Shown here piece by piece: positions 1-7,552 of a stretch of DNA of 64,000 nucleotides (within the stretch, counting starts at the first letter, position 1; the number at the start of each line of letters is the position of its first letter). The notes beneath the pieces were generated by a model. It ran no database searches, was not told the DNA's origin, and saw only the letters and a list, made by a program, of their open reading frames with translations. The translations under genes were made by a program, and so were the position numbers. Origin of the DNA: Hyphomicrobiaceae bacterium. Lineage in GTDB: Bacteria > Pseudomonadota > Alphaproteobacteria > Rhizobiales > Hyphomicrobiaceae. The stretch covers positions 248,001 through 312,000 of the forward strand of contig JAWKWE010000006.1 of NCBI GenBank assembly GCA_041397645.1, read 5' to 3'.

Positions 1-1
1 T

Positions 2-244
2 CCCTCAAAGACGGCGGCTTCCGCCCACTCAACATCGGTAGAACCGACATCCAAAACTCATAGAGTCATCGGGCTGCTGCAAAACAAGCGTGGCGCGACG
101 ATTTCCGAGTTGGCGGCTGCAACCGGTTGGCAGGCGCATAGCGTTCGCGGCTTCCTTTCGGCAACAGTGCGCAAGAAACTCGGACTTGAACTGCGTTCCG
201 AAAAGCGGGCTGGTGAGGCTCGGCGCTACCATGTCGAAGGATGA
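2..244 (+). CDS. DUF3489 HTH protein, C-terminal part (module 1)
   Basis: The reading frame is open from the left edge of the window to a TGA at 242-244, so only the C-terminal ~80 residues are present. The stretch GATISELAAATGWQAHSVRG followed by a lysine-rich KKLGL segment is the signature of DUF3489, a small winged-helix-like family. It is paralogous to the protein at 38364-38660 and to the N-terminus of the recombinase at 28411. The next gene (DUF2924) starts inside its last codons at 231, so the two are probably translated together. It is likely a DNA-binding accessory factor of the serine recombinase downstream; that role is inferred from conserved neighbourhood only. Confidence 0.8.
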   Translation, partial: PSKTAASAHSTSVEPTSKTHRVIGLLQNKRGATISELAAATGWQAHSVRGFLSATVRKKLGLELRSEKRAGEARRYHVEG

Positions 245-713
245 GCCTGACCGAAAGGGCCGCAAACCATCTCTCGAGGACGTAGCGGCCCAACTCATTC
301 GATTGAGCACAAGCGACGCAGGTGAACTGCGGGCGTTCTGGCGAGAGTACTTTGGCCGCCCCGCGCCATTCCGTTTTAGACGCGATATGATGGCCCACGT
401 CCTCGCCTACGATATTCAGGTCAAGGTTCGTGGCGGATTGTCAAAGGCCGCCACAAACCAGCTCGATAAGATAGCAGCCGAAGAGTTTGGTGAAGCGGTC
501 CGGAAAGGCAGGCATCGCCTCACGCCCGGCACACGCCTGGTTCGCGAGTGGCACGGCGTGACGCATGAAGTCTATGTGACCGACGGCGCATTTATCTGGC
601 AAGGAACCCCGCACCGTTCCCTCTCAGCGATCGCGCGAGCGATCACTGGTACACGATGGAGCGGACCGGCCTTCTTCGGGATTCGCTCGCTGAGCGATGC
701 GATGCATGGCTGA
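231..713 (+). CDS. DUF2924 family protein (module 1)
   Basis: A 160-residue protein. I chose the ATG at 231 because it overlaps the end of the DUF3489 gene and gives the same N-terminal layout as the paralogue at 38664; a longer frame upstream would run through DUF3489 in another frame. The C-terminal half carries the DUF2924 hallmarks: LVREWHGVTHEVYV, then an FIWQG segment, LSAIARAITGTRWSGPAFFG. DUF2924 proteins are of unknown biochemical function and are typically encoded next to large serine recombinases in Alphaproteobacteria, as here. It may be a recombination directionality or synapsis factor; this is inference. Confidence 0.85.
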   Translation: MSKDEPDRKGRKPSLEDVAAQLIRLSTSDAGELRAFWREYFGRPAPFRFRRDMMAHVLAYDIQVKVRGGLSKAATNQLDKIAAEEFGEAVRKGRHRLTPGTRLVREWHGVTHEVYVTDGAFIWQGTPHRSLSAIARAITGTRWSGPAFFGIRSLSDAMHG

Positions 714-906
714 TCGCGTCCCCTCAAATGAAGTCCAAAAGGTCTTCGCGATGCTTACGGCTGAGTTTGAAGATGCCTCAACGATCGCCGCCGGCGTGCA
801 ACGCGTTCAAACCCGTGCCAGAGCAAAAAGAGCCCTTCGCAGTATCCGCAAGGTGGCGCGTCGGACCGAGCAGCTTCTGGATCGCCTTGAGGTTCTTCTA
901 GAATGA
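697..906 (+). CDS. 69-residue protein of unknown function between DUF2924 and LSR1
   Basis: A short open frame that overlaps the end of DUF2924 (stop at 713) and whose own stop overlaps the recombinase ATG in an ATGA junction (903-906). An internal ATG at 706 is an alternative start. The protein is Arg-rich and predicted helical (RARAKRALRSIRKVARR) with no recognisable domain. Its exact fit between two coupled genes argues that it is translated. The paralogous module at 38.7-40.9 kb has no equivalent: there DUF2924 overlaps the recombinase directly. Confidence 0.5.
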   Translation: MRCMADRVPSNEVQKVFAMLTAEFEDASTIAAGVQRVQTRARAKRALRSIRKVARRTEQLLDRLEVLLE

Positions 907-2483
907 AGCGAAAGCGCTGTGCGATCTATACGCGCAAATCCTCTGAGGAGGGCCTCAGCCAAGAGTTCAACTCGCTTGATGCCCAACGGGAGTCTTGTGA
1001 GGCTTACATCACCAGTCAGCGTCACGAGGGCTGGCATCTGCTGCAAGACGCTTACAACGATGGCGGCTTCTCTGGCGGAACCATGGACCGTCCAGCGTTG
1101 GTACAGCTGCTGTCAGATATCCGCGCCCACAGAATAGATGTGGTGGTCGTCTATAAAGTGGATCGTTTGACTCGGTCTTTATCCGACTTTGCACGGATCG
1201 TGGACATCTTCGATGCCCATGACGTTTCGTTTGTGTCCGTAACACAGTCCTTCAACACGACAACCTCGATGGGCAGGCTGACACTCAATGTCTTGTTGTC
1301 GTTTGCGCAATATGAACGTGAGGTCACCGGAGAACGCATCCGCGACAAGATCTCAGCCTCCAAGAAGAAGGGGCTTTGGATGGGTGGGTTCTTACCCATC
1401 GGCTATTCTGCCAACGGCCGAACGCTTGTGGTCCTACCTGATCAGGCACAAACGATCCGTTTAATATTCGAGCGCTATCTGGAATTAGGAACCGTACGCA
1501 AACTCGAGGCTGAGTTGCTTGCCTCAGGAATCCATGCGCCGACGCGAACAGCAGGTACCCATCGGGTCTTTGGAGGGCGTCCGTTCACGCGGGCCCAGCT
1601 CTATAAGCTGCTCGGCAACCCGATCTACTGCGGAGAGATCCGCCACAAAGCCACGCGATACCCCGGTCAGCACGAAGCAATCATTCCATCTGACATGTTC
1701 CAACGCGTGCAGACGTTGCTCGCCTTGAACACGCAAGGCCATCGGACGGGCCGCGGTTCAAAGTCTCCTAGCCTGCTTGCCGGACTGTTGGTGGATAAGG
1801 ATGGCGATACGCTGGTTGCCAGTCACGCAACCAAGGCCGGCAAACGCTATCGCTATTACGTTGCGCGCTCCTTGCACGAGGGAGGAGCGCGTCGCAAGCA
1901 ACGCGACGCTTCACGTAGCGGCTGGAGATTGCCGGCCGATCAGATCGAGCCGCTTGTGATCGAGGCCGTTCGACATCGGTTGTTGGACACAAGCTGGCCC
2001 ATCGATACGGCCAAGCTGCTGTTTGCCAGCGATCAGCTGTTGGGCGCCCAAATACAATTCGTGACACGTGCGTCATCTGAACTTCACGGCAAACTCGCTG
2101 ATGGCGATCCAGTCGGTCAGCGAGAAGCGATGCTCAAGATCATCGAAAAGATAGACCTTGACAGCGATAGCCTTGATGAGCCGGGTCAGTTGCCGGAAGA
2201 CCCCGACGCAACAATGATACGCGCCATCGCAAGGGCACGACGATGGTTGTCCGATTTTGTCGAGGGCCGCTATCGGACAATTCAGAATATCGCAGACGCC
2301 TACGCCACAGATCCACGCTACGTTGCACGCCACCTGCCCCTGGCATGCCTTTCACCACGCATCGTTGAAGCAATCATCGCAGGACGTCAGCCGCCTGAGT
2401 TGACGACCTGGTCCCTCCTCAACCGCATTGATCTTCCGCTGGACTGGGACCTTCAAGCGCGCCGTCTCAGCTTTAACAAATAG
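903..2483 (+). CDS. Large serine recombinase LSR1
   Basis: A 526-residue site-specific recombinase of the resolvase/invertase superfamily. The N-terminal catalytic domain (~5-150) has the YTRKS motif with the expected nucleophile Ser13, the conserved VVVYKVDRLTRS block, and QYEREVTGERIRDKI. A 'recombinase' DNA-binding domain follows (~160-290, with FGGRPFTRAQLYKLLGNPIYCGEI). The usual zinc-ribbon cysteines are absent. The C-terminal ~90 residues form an HTH-like segment (RTIQNIADAYATDPRYVARH). The ATG overlaps the upstream stop, so it is the last gene of the module 1 recombinase operon. Such enzymes integrate and excise mobile elements by cutting short att sites. The CAGGG-box region lies ~250-430 bp downstream. 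Confidence 0.92.
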   Translation: MKRKRCAIYTRKSSEEGLSQEFNSLDAQRESCEAYITSQRHEGWHLLQDAYNDGGFSGGTMDRPALVQLLSDIRAHRIDVVVVYKVDRLTRSLSDFARIVDIFDAHDVSFVSVTQSFNTTTSMGRLTLNVLLSFAQYEREVTGERIRDKISASKKKGLWMGGFLPIGYSANGRTLVVLPDQAQTIRLIFERYLELGTVRKLEAELLASGIHAPTRTAGTHRVFGGRPFTRAQLYKLLGNPIYCGEIRHKATRYPGQHEAIIPSDMFQRVQTLLALNTQGHRTGRGSKSPSLLAGLLVDKDGDTLVASHATKAGKRYRYYVARSLHEGGARRKQRDASRSGWRLPADQIEPLVIEAVRHRLLDTSWPIDTAKLLFASDQLLGAQIQFVTRASSELHGKLADGDPVGQREAMLKIIEKIDLDSDSLDEPGQLPEDPDATMIRAIARARRWLSDFVEGRYRTIQNIADAYATDPRYVARHLPLACLSPRIVEAIIAGRQPPELTTWSLLNRIDLPLDWDLQARRLSFNK

Positions 2484-3269
2484 CCGGCCGCGCGAAGCGG
2501 ACTGCGCCAAGCGCGCAAGGAGAAAACGCGCGGATGATTGCCACTTTGAGGGGCGATTTTAGGGGACTTTGAAAACGGAGAAAGCGCACGCGTGAAAAAG
2601 CGCCCGTTTGCGCGCCCAATCCACCGCGCAGACTGCACATTTATCACACAATATCATTGAGTTGAGTGCTGGCGGTGGAGGCAGTCGCGAGCGAGGCGGT
2701 CTCTGCCCTTCAGAAGCCCCGAAATCCGGAAAAACAGGGAATTTTCGCGCTTGCCGGGCTTGAAATTGCCGCCCGGATGCGGAAATTATACGCAGTGCCA
2801 GTGGCTTACGCCAGATTTGGTCCCAAAATTAACAGGGAATTTTAAGTGCGGATCAGGGACGCCTAATCTCGGAACAGGGACGACTTATCTCCAAAACAGG
2901 GATCGCTAATCGGGGCTCAGAGGAAGCTTGTTGCCGGCTGATCGATTGAGCTGCCGGGGCACCAGAGCGAGATCTCAGGGACAAAAGGCAACTCATTAAT
3001 AAATCATCGCTTTTCGCCATCCGAACCTTGTCTGAATGAGGCTTCTGAACTATCTTGCGGGAGCCTGGAGTGAGGCGCAGGAGGGACCGGCTGGCGCCCA
3101 TGTGGGAGAGCCGAAGGCCCGCGTGATGCGATATCCTGTGGGGTAGCTCCAAAGTGAGGGCGTGACGCCCGATGGGTTCGAGGTGGTGCATGTGCATTTC
3201 GCCTCGAGACAGCATCGAGGAGTCGCGCCCATTTTGACCGCAGGCTCCATTTTCAAGCAGGAGCCTGAT
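2484..3269 (+). other. Noncoding region downstream of LSR1
   Basis: A 786-bp stretch without a credible gene. The only long frames are the antisense shadow of the methyltransferase gene and short scraps. It holds a TGGCGGTGGAGGCA block at 2670-2683 that recurs at 41209-41222 in module 2. It also holds five CAGGG boxes (listed separately) and the probable promoter of the downstream methyltransferase operon. The equivalent region after LSR2 has the same order of elements with little other sequence identity. Confidence 0.75.
2736..2917 (+). repeat. Phased CAGGG box array (module 1)
   Basis: CAGGG occurs at 2736, 2833, 2854, 2875 and 2897. The last four are spaced 21, 21 and 22 bp, i.e. two helical turns. 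The first two boxes extend to CAGGGAATTTT. The last three resemble CAGGGACGCCTTATC with drift. The same arrangement, with the same distances, occurs after LSR2. The layout is iteron-like and suggests cooperative binding of one protein on a single face of the helix. Candidate binders are the recombinase, the DUF3489 protein or the ParB-domain methyltransferase encoded downstream; the sequence does not say which. Confidence 0.75.
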
Positions 3270-4637
3270 ATGGCCGAACTCACCATCATCTACCAGCCGC
3301 CGGCCGCGTTGAAGCCACGCAAAACCAACCCTCGGACACACTCCAAGGCCCAGCTGAAGCAGATTGTCGATTCGATCCACACCTTCGGCTTCACGAATCC
3401 GGTCCTCGTCGACGAAGAGAACGGCCTGGTCGCCGGACACGGACGCGTTGAGGCCGCCAAGCAGCTCGGCTTGGAGACGATCCCGACGGTCTGCCTCACT
3501 GGCATGACCGAGGCCCAGATCCGCGCCTACGTGATCGCCGACAACCGCCTCGCCGAGAACGCAGGCTGGGACCCTGAGCTGCTGGCCATCGAGCTGCAGT
3601 ACCTCGCCGACCTCGACCTCGATTTCGACGTGACGATCACGGGCTTTTCGATGCCTGAAGTCGATGTCCTGATTGGCGGCCTTGATGCGCAGGCCCAGAA
3701 GCCCGACCCGGCCGATGCCGTGCCTCAGATCACCGGCCCGGCCGTGACGCGCCTGGGCGACATCTGGCAGATCGGCCCGCATCGTTTGATCTGCGGCGAT
3801 GCGACCGCGCTGGAGACCTACGCACGGCTGCTTGAGGGCGAGACAGCGCAGATGGTCTTCACGGACCCGCCCTACAACGTGCCGATCGAAGGTCATGTGT
3901 CGGGGCTCGAAGAGGTCAGGCATCGCGAATTTGCAATGGCCTCAGGAGAGATGAGCGAGGCCGAGTTCACCGCCTTCCTGCGTTCGGTGTTCGTCAACCT
4001 TGCTGACGCGAGCGCCAATGGGGCCATCCACTTCATCGCGATGGACTGGCGCCACATGCGCGAGGTCCTGGATGCCGCCGATGGCGTCTACGCGGAGCTG
4101 AAGAACCTTTGCGTCTGGTCGAAGACGAACGGCGGCATGGGCTCTCTCTATCGGTCCCAGCACGAGCTGTTCTTCGTCTTCAAGTCGGGCTCGGCGCCGC
4201 ACGTCAACAACGTCGAACTCGGCCGCCACGGTCGCTACCGCACCAACGTCTGGTCCTACGCCGGCGCCAATGCCTTCAGCGCGACGCGGGATGACGACCT
4301 CGCCATGCACCCGACGGTCAAGCCGGTGGCACTCGCTATGGACGCCATTCTCGACTGCTCGAAGCGCAAGGGCATCGTCCTGGATGCGTTCGGTGGCTCG
4401 GGCACGACGTTGGTCGCGGCGCATAAGACCGGCCGGCGTGGCTACGCGATCGAGCTCGACCCGCTCTACTGCGATGTCATCGTGCAGCGGCTCGCCGAGG
4501 TCGCAAAGCTGGAAGCCGTGCTCGTCGGAACCGGTCAGACATATGCCGCCGTTGCCGAAGACCGCGCCGCAGACGTTGAGGCTCAGGCCGAGGGTCGCCA
4601 GCCGAACGACCCAATGCCTCGGGAGGCTGCCGAATGA
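3270..4637 (+). CDS. ParB-domain DNA methyltransferase (module 1)
   Basis: A 455-residue predicted SAM-dependent DNA modification methylase with an N-terminal ParB-like nuclease-fold domain (~15-110: NPRTHSKAQLKQI, VAGHGRVEAAKQLG). The catalytic DPPY motif (TDPPYNV, ~198-204) precedes the SAM-binding motif (DAFGGSGTTLVAA, from ~372), the order of beta-class N6-adenine/N4-cytosine enzymes. The ATG at 3270 is preceded by AGCAGGAG, so I prefer it to an upstream in-frame start at 3162. The stop overlaps the next gene by ATGA. A close paralogue lies at 44362. The target sequence is unknown. It could protect DNA from the two nuclease-like proteins at 5.5-7.0 kb or act as a solitary methylase. Confidence 0.88.
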   Translation: MAELTIIYQPPAALKPRKTNPRTHSKAQLKQIVDSIHTFGFTNPVLVDEENGLVAGHGRVEAAKQLGLETIPTVCLTGMTEAQIRAYVIADNRLAENAGWDPELLAIELQYLADLDLDFDVTITGFSMPEVDVLIGGLDAQAQKPDPADAVPQITGPAVTRLGDIWQIGPHRLICGDATALETYARLLEGETAQMVFTDPPYNVPIEGHVSGLEEVRHREFAMASGEMSEAEFTAFLRSVFVNLADASANGAIHFIAMDWRHMREVLDAADGVYAELKNLCVWSKTNGGMGSLYRSQHELFFVFKSGSAPHVNNVELGRHGRYRTNVWSYAGANAFSATRDDDLAMHPTVKPVALAMDAILDCSKRKGIVLDAFGGSGTTLVAAHKTGRRGYAIELDPLYCDVIVQRLAEVAKLEAVLVGTGQTYAAVAEDRAADVEAQAEGRQPNDPMPREAAE

Positions 4638-5068
4638 CCAGAGATACCCCATCGGATGAGAAGCCTGTGCCTGTCGCCGCCGCACCAGCAAAGCGGCGTC
4701 GGAAGCGGAAGCCAAGCGCGAAGAAGCGTGCCGAGCGCCAAGGCCTCGTCGACATTGGCGCCATTCTGAACGAGCCCCTCGAGGTCCTCAAGAACGGCAC
4801 GGCCGGCAAAATGTCGGCGCTCGAGGTCGCGATCCGCAAACAGGTGAAGAAGGCACTGACGGAGAAGAACCTGCCGGCAGTGATGGCCGTCATCAAAGTC
4901 GCGATCGACAACGACCTGGTTGCGAACCCGCCAACACCACCCGGCGGCGGTGTTTTCGTCATCCCCAAGTTCGTCTCCGAAGAGGACCAGCGCCGCATCT
5001 TTGCCTATCGCGAAGACAACAGCATGAAGTATATCTTCGACATCCTGAGGCCATACTATGAGCAGTAA
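4634..5068 (+). CDS. Basic protein of unknown function coupled to the methyltransferase
   Basis: A 144-residue protein whose ATG lies in the methyltransferase stop (ATGA) and whose end overlaps the DUF5681 gene by 11 bp. The first ~35 residues are Lys/Arg-rich (AKRRRKRKPSAKKR), suggesting nucleic-acid binding. The middle, with VKKALTEKNLPAVMAVIKVA, aligns by eye with VKKALKEKSLNAIKSLLDTA in the paralogue at 45681. The same three-gene order (methyltransferase, this protein, DUF5681) occurs in both modules. I do not recognise the family and assign no function. Confidence 0.7.
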   Translation: MTRDTPSDEKPVPVAAAPAKRRRKRKPSAKKRAERQGLVDIGAILNEPLEVLKNGTAGKMSALEVAIRKQVKKALTEKNLPAVMAVIKVAIDNDLVANPPTPPGGGVFVIPKFVSEEDQRRIFAYREDNSMKYIFDILRPYYEQ

Positions 5069-5492
5069 TAGCGCTGACAACCCTGCTCGCGCGAAAGGCG
5101 ACGTCGGTTACGGCAAGCCGCCCGTCGAGCATCGCTTCCCGCCCGGTAGGTCGGGCAATCCGGGCGGGCGACCGAAGGGCGCCAAAGGTCGCCGGGCAAC
5201 CGCCAAGCGCGTCCTTATGGAGAAGCATCGCGCCGACCCGGCCGGGACGGGCAAGCCGAAGAAATACACGGCGATCGAACTTGTCCTCATCCTCTTGAAG
5301 CAGCTCGCTGCCAGTGGCGACCAGCGCGCGTTCAAGGCCTTCACCGATCTCGAGAGGCGGTTCGGGCCCATTGAACCGGATGGCCGGAAGATCGGCTATC
5401 TGGTCGTGCCGGAGGAGCTGACGCAGGAAGAGTGGGTGGCGAAGTACTCGCCGAAGGACGGACCGTTTCACGACGATGATGACGTTGAATGA
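5058..5492 (+). CDS. DUF5681 domain protein (module 1)
   Basis: A 144-residue protein with the DUF5681 N-terminal signature: VGYGKPP, then RFPPGRSGNPGGRPKGAKG. Members are often found beside phage terminase or methyltransferase genes; the basic GNPxGRPKG segment resembles an AT-hook-like DNA contact. A helical C-terminal half follows. It overlaps the preceding gene by 11 bp and is the third gene of the methyltransferase operon. The paralogue is at 46060. The function is unknown; a DNA-binding partner of the methylase is plausible. Confidence 0.8.
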   Translation: MSSNSADNPARAKGDVGYGKPPVEHRFPPGRSGNPGGRPKGAKGRRATAKRVLMEKHRADPAGTGKPKKYTAIELVLILLKQLAASGDQRAFKAFTDLERRFGPIEPDGRKIGYLVVPEELTQEEWVAKYSPKDGPFHDDDDVE

Positions 5493-5535
5493 GCGCGCGC
5501 GATCCTCGACAAGATCCGAGGCGCGAAGGAACTAG

Positions 5536-6024
5536 CTAGATGACGTCGGCCGCCGCTCGAACATCTACGGTCACGTCACGCACCCCGGGGACGGTCCAGA
5601 CGTCTTCGCGCAGATGAAAGACGTGGCTGTTTGTATGAGCCGAGCGGCGCGCACGAGCCCTGATGACCGAAATCGGGATCAAGGCCGCGCGGTGCACACC
5701 GAAATCCGGTTCGAACAGAACAGCGGCCAGCTGATCAAACGGATCGCGATCGATATTGCGGATAGCACTCAACTGGCGCTCACCCTGCGCGCCGGTGATC
5801 CGCCGCGCCTTGATCTGGAAACGCGTGCCTCCCGGGTTCGTGGCGTCGTAGCCCGCAGCTGAATTGCCCTCACGAACCCAGTTGAAGGCTCGGCAAAATA
5901 GGACCTCGGCGAGATCGCTGATGGGGTTGTTAGCGCTCCGCACGACATCGCGACGGCGCAACTCGTCGAGGATGTCGCCGTAGCCACGCAGGAGTTCGAT
6001 TGTCGAGAGAGACGAAAAATTCAT
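5536..6024 (-). CDS. DUF6998-like, putative restriction-endonuclease-fold protein
   Basis: A 162-residue protein encoded 39 bp downstream of the Mrr-like gene on the same strand. The N-terminus (ELLRGYGDILDELRRRDVVR, then SDLAEVLFCRAF) resembles a family I recall as DUF6998. A segment YDATNPGGTRFQIKARR has the spacing of a degenerate PD-(D/E)XK core: an Asp followed by QxK. It probably forms a two-gene operon with the larger nuclease-like protein, divergent from the XRE controller at 7118. The nuclease assignment is inference, and the family name is from memory. Confidence 0.55.
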   Translation of the reverse strand: MNFSSLSTIELLRGYGDILDELRRRDVVRSANNPISDLAEVLFCRAFNWVREGNSAAGYDATNPGGTRFQIKARRITGAQGERQLSAIRNIDRDPFDQLAAVLFEPDFGVHRAALIPISVIRARARRSAHTNSHVFHLREDVWTVPGVRDVTVDVRAAADVI

Positions 6025-6063
6025 GGCCCAAGTTTACTCGATTCGCTGTTGGCAGGCCCCAAG

Positions 6064-6993
6064 TCACCCAACGCGTTCCATCAGCCAATCGAATAAACCA
6101 GATTTGACTGCGATTTCCGCGAGCTTTTCCCCGGTCCAAAGATGCACGTTATCTTCGCCATTCGTTGAAAGTGGTCCGTCCGGCGAGTGGCATATGAAGA
6201 ATGTTCGCCGTTCTACCGATCGCCGGAAGTGTCTGATGTGGGCGTCCAGCACGCTTTGGCTGGCCCGTGATTTGACCTGAACCGATGCGCGTTCGCCCAG
6301 GGTCGGCTGTTCAATGACTAGGTCGACGTCCGCCATCGTTTCGCCGAGGACGGATACGCGCTGCCATCCACCACGGGCTAAGATTAGATCCGCCAGCACT
6401 TCGAAGTCCGCCCAATGCAACTCGGCGATCATCTTCTGGGCGGCTCTCAACATCGACTTCTTGGCGACCTCTGCATCAGCGACAAGCGGCTCTGGAAGAT
6501 CATTGATCTTCCTCAGCAGATAAGCTTCGTGACCGACCTGACATATGGTCTGGCGATAGTTGGCAACCTGCGTGAGCCTGCTCGTCAGTGCCTGCATGCG
6601 CAGCTGACGGCCACCGAGAGAGGTGTTCCGCCATGGTCCAATCGTGCGGCGCCACCGCGGGCCGAGACTTGGATCGTCAGTGCCGCGCCAGTTGACCGCC
6701 GGATCCGCGAACGCCCACCACAAGCAGCCGTCGGCAAACGTGATCCAAAGGCAGTCTGGTCCGAGGCAATAGAAGTCGCGGATTTCTCGCGTCGCATCGC
6801 GCGCCTTGCCGAGCTTGCGGCCGTTCTGGACAAACCAGTCGACGACACGGTTCCAGTCTCCCGCGACGCACATTTCGTGCGAGACTTCCCTGTAGCTCAA
6901 GTGGATCTCGCCACGTTCGAGGCACGCGGGTGTGAAGACCCCGCCCGGGCCGAGCTTGATGTAGCGGACTGCGTTTGGTGCGATAAACTGCAT
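6064..6993 (-). CDS. Mrr-like restriction endonuclease-fold protein
   Basis: A 309-residue protein. The C-terminal third (from about residue 190) reads WADFEVLADLILARGGWQRV, then DVDLVIEQ and VQVKSRAS. This is the Mrr-type pattern of an alpha-helix, GW, D, and a QxK catalytic strand in place of ExK. The N-terminal ~150 residues have no domain I recognise and may recognise a substrate or protein partner. It is divergent from the XRE gene across 124 bp of operator-like sequence. With the downstream DUF6998-like gene and the nearby methyltransferase it could form a restriction-modification unit. The equivalent genes are missing from module 2. Confidence 0.65.
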   Translation of the reverse strand: MQFIAPNAVRYIKLGPGGVFTPACLERGEIHLSYREVSHEMCVAGDWNRVVDWFVQNGRKLGKARDATREIRDFYCLGPDCLWITFADGCLWWAFADPAVNWRGTDDPSLGPRWRRTIGPWRNTSLGGRQLRMQALTSRLTQVANYRQTICQVGHEAYLLRKINDLPEPLVADAEVAKKSMLRAAQKMIAELHWADFEVLADLILARGGWQRVSVLGETMADVDLVIEQPTLGERASVQVKSRASQSVLDAHIRHFRRSVERRTFFICHSPDGPLSTNGEDNVHLWTGEKLAEIAVKSGLFDWLMERVG

Positions 6994-6999
6994 TTCGAT

Positions 7000-7111
7000 T
7001 GAGACTCATTGGCTTCAAGGGCTGGATGTCAGTTCGCTCCAACCTGCTGTGAAGTCCAGCAAAATGAGACTCATCGTCTGTAGATTGATCGTCTAGGGTG
7101 TCGAAACCCTA
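7000..7111 (+). promoter_or_regulatory. Divergent operator region for XRE and nuclease genes
   Basis: TGAGACTCA occurs twice (7000-7008 and 7065-7073), the second within ATGAGACTCAT, whose arms are fully complementary. A second inverted repeat, TAGGGT and ACCCTA around a TCGA centre, spans 7094-7111 and ends 6 bp before the XRE start codon. The first TGAGACTCA abuts the start of the nuclease gene (6993). The placement fits a controller-protein circuit in which the XRE protein represses both directions. This is inferred from position and symmetry; no -35/-10 pair is obvious. Confidence 0.5.
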
Positions 7112-7117
7112 ACCGGC

Positions 7118-7348
7118 ATGGACGTGCGCCGCCGGTTAGGACTCAATCTTAAGAAACTGCGAGAGGAGCAGGGCTTCTCGCAGGAGAGCTTTGCCGACCA
7201 TTGCGGACTGCATCGGACCTACATCAGCGGCATCGAGCGTGGCGTCCGAAATCCGACCGTGGTCATCCTCGACAGGATCGCCAAGGCCTTGAAGGTGCCG
7301 CCCGGGCAGTTGCTGGAAGAGGTCAAGGGCAGCGCGCGGAAGGCCTGA
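7118..7348 (+). CDS. XRE-family controller protein
   Basis: A 76-residue protein that is almost entirely a lambda-repressor-type HTH: LGLNLKKLREEQGFSQESFA, then the recognition helix HRTYISGIERG and the closing helix VVILDRIAKAL. The size and RTYISxIERGxRNP motif match C (controller) proteins of restriction-modification systems. It lies divergent from the nuclease-like gene at 6993 behind palindromic sequence, and ~200 bp upstream of the Wadjet operon. A truncated relative remains at 46505-46663. It probably controls nuclease expression. Confidence 0.85.
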   Translation: MDVRRRLGLNLKKLREEQGFSQESFADHCGLHRTYISGIERGVRNPTVVILDRIAKALKVPPGQLLEEVKGSARKA

Positions 7349-7552
7349 GTAAGTCAGCATCCGGGTGTCGAGTTTTGCTCCGCCGATTGGATTGGACGCC
7401 TCGGAACATCCCAGCCACTTCCGATCTGGGCGAGATTGCACCGAATTCCCTTCTCGTGATCCCGAGCCGTTCGACATCTCACGAAGTTCATGATATGTTC
7501 TCGCGTCGAATCGAGCCCGATTCGCGAGGGGTCGCAACGGATAGCGGGAGCG

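Noticed and set aside
2853..3923. 356-codon minus-strand open frame
   Set aside because: It is antisense to the ParB-methyltransferase gene and its upstream region. It has no family motif, and the sense strand has clear catalytic motifs.
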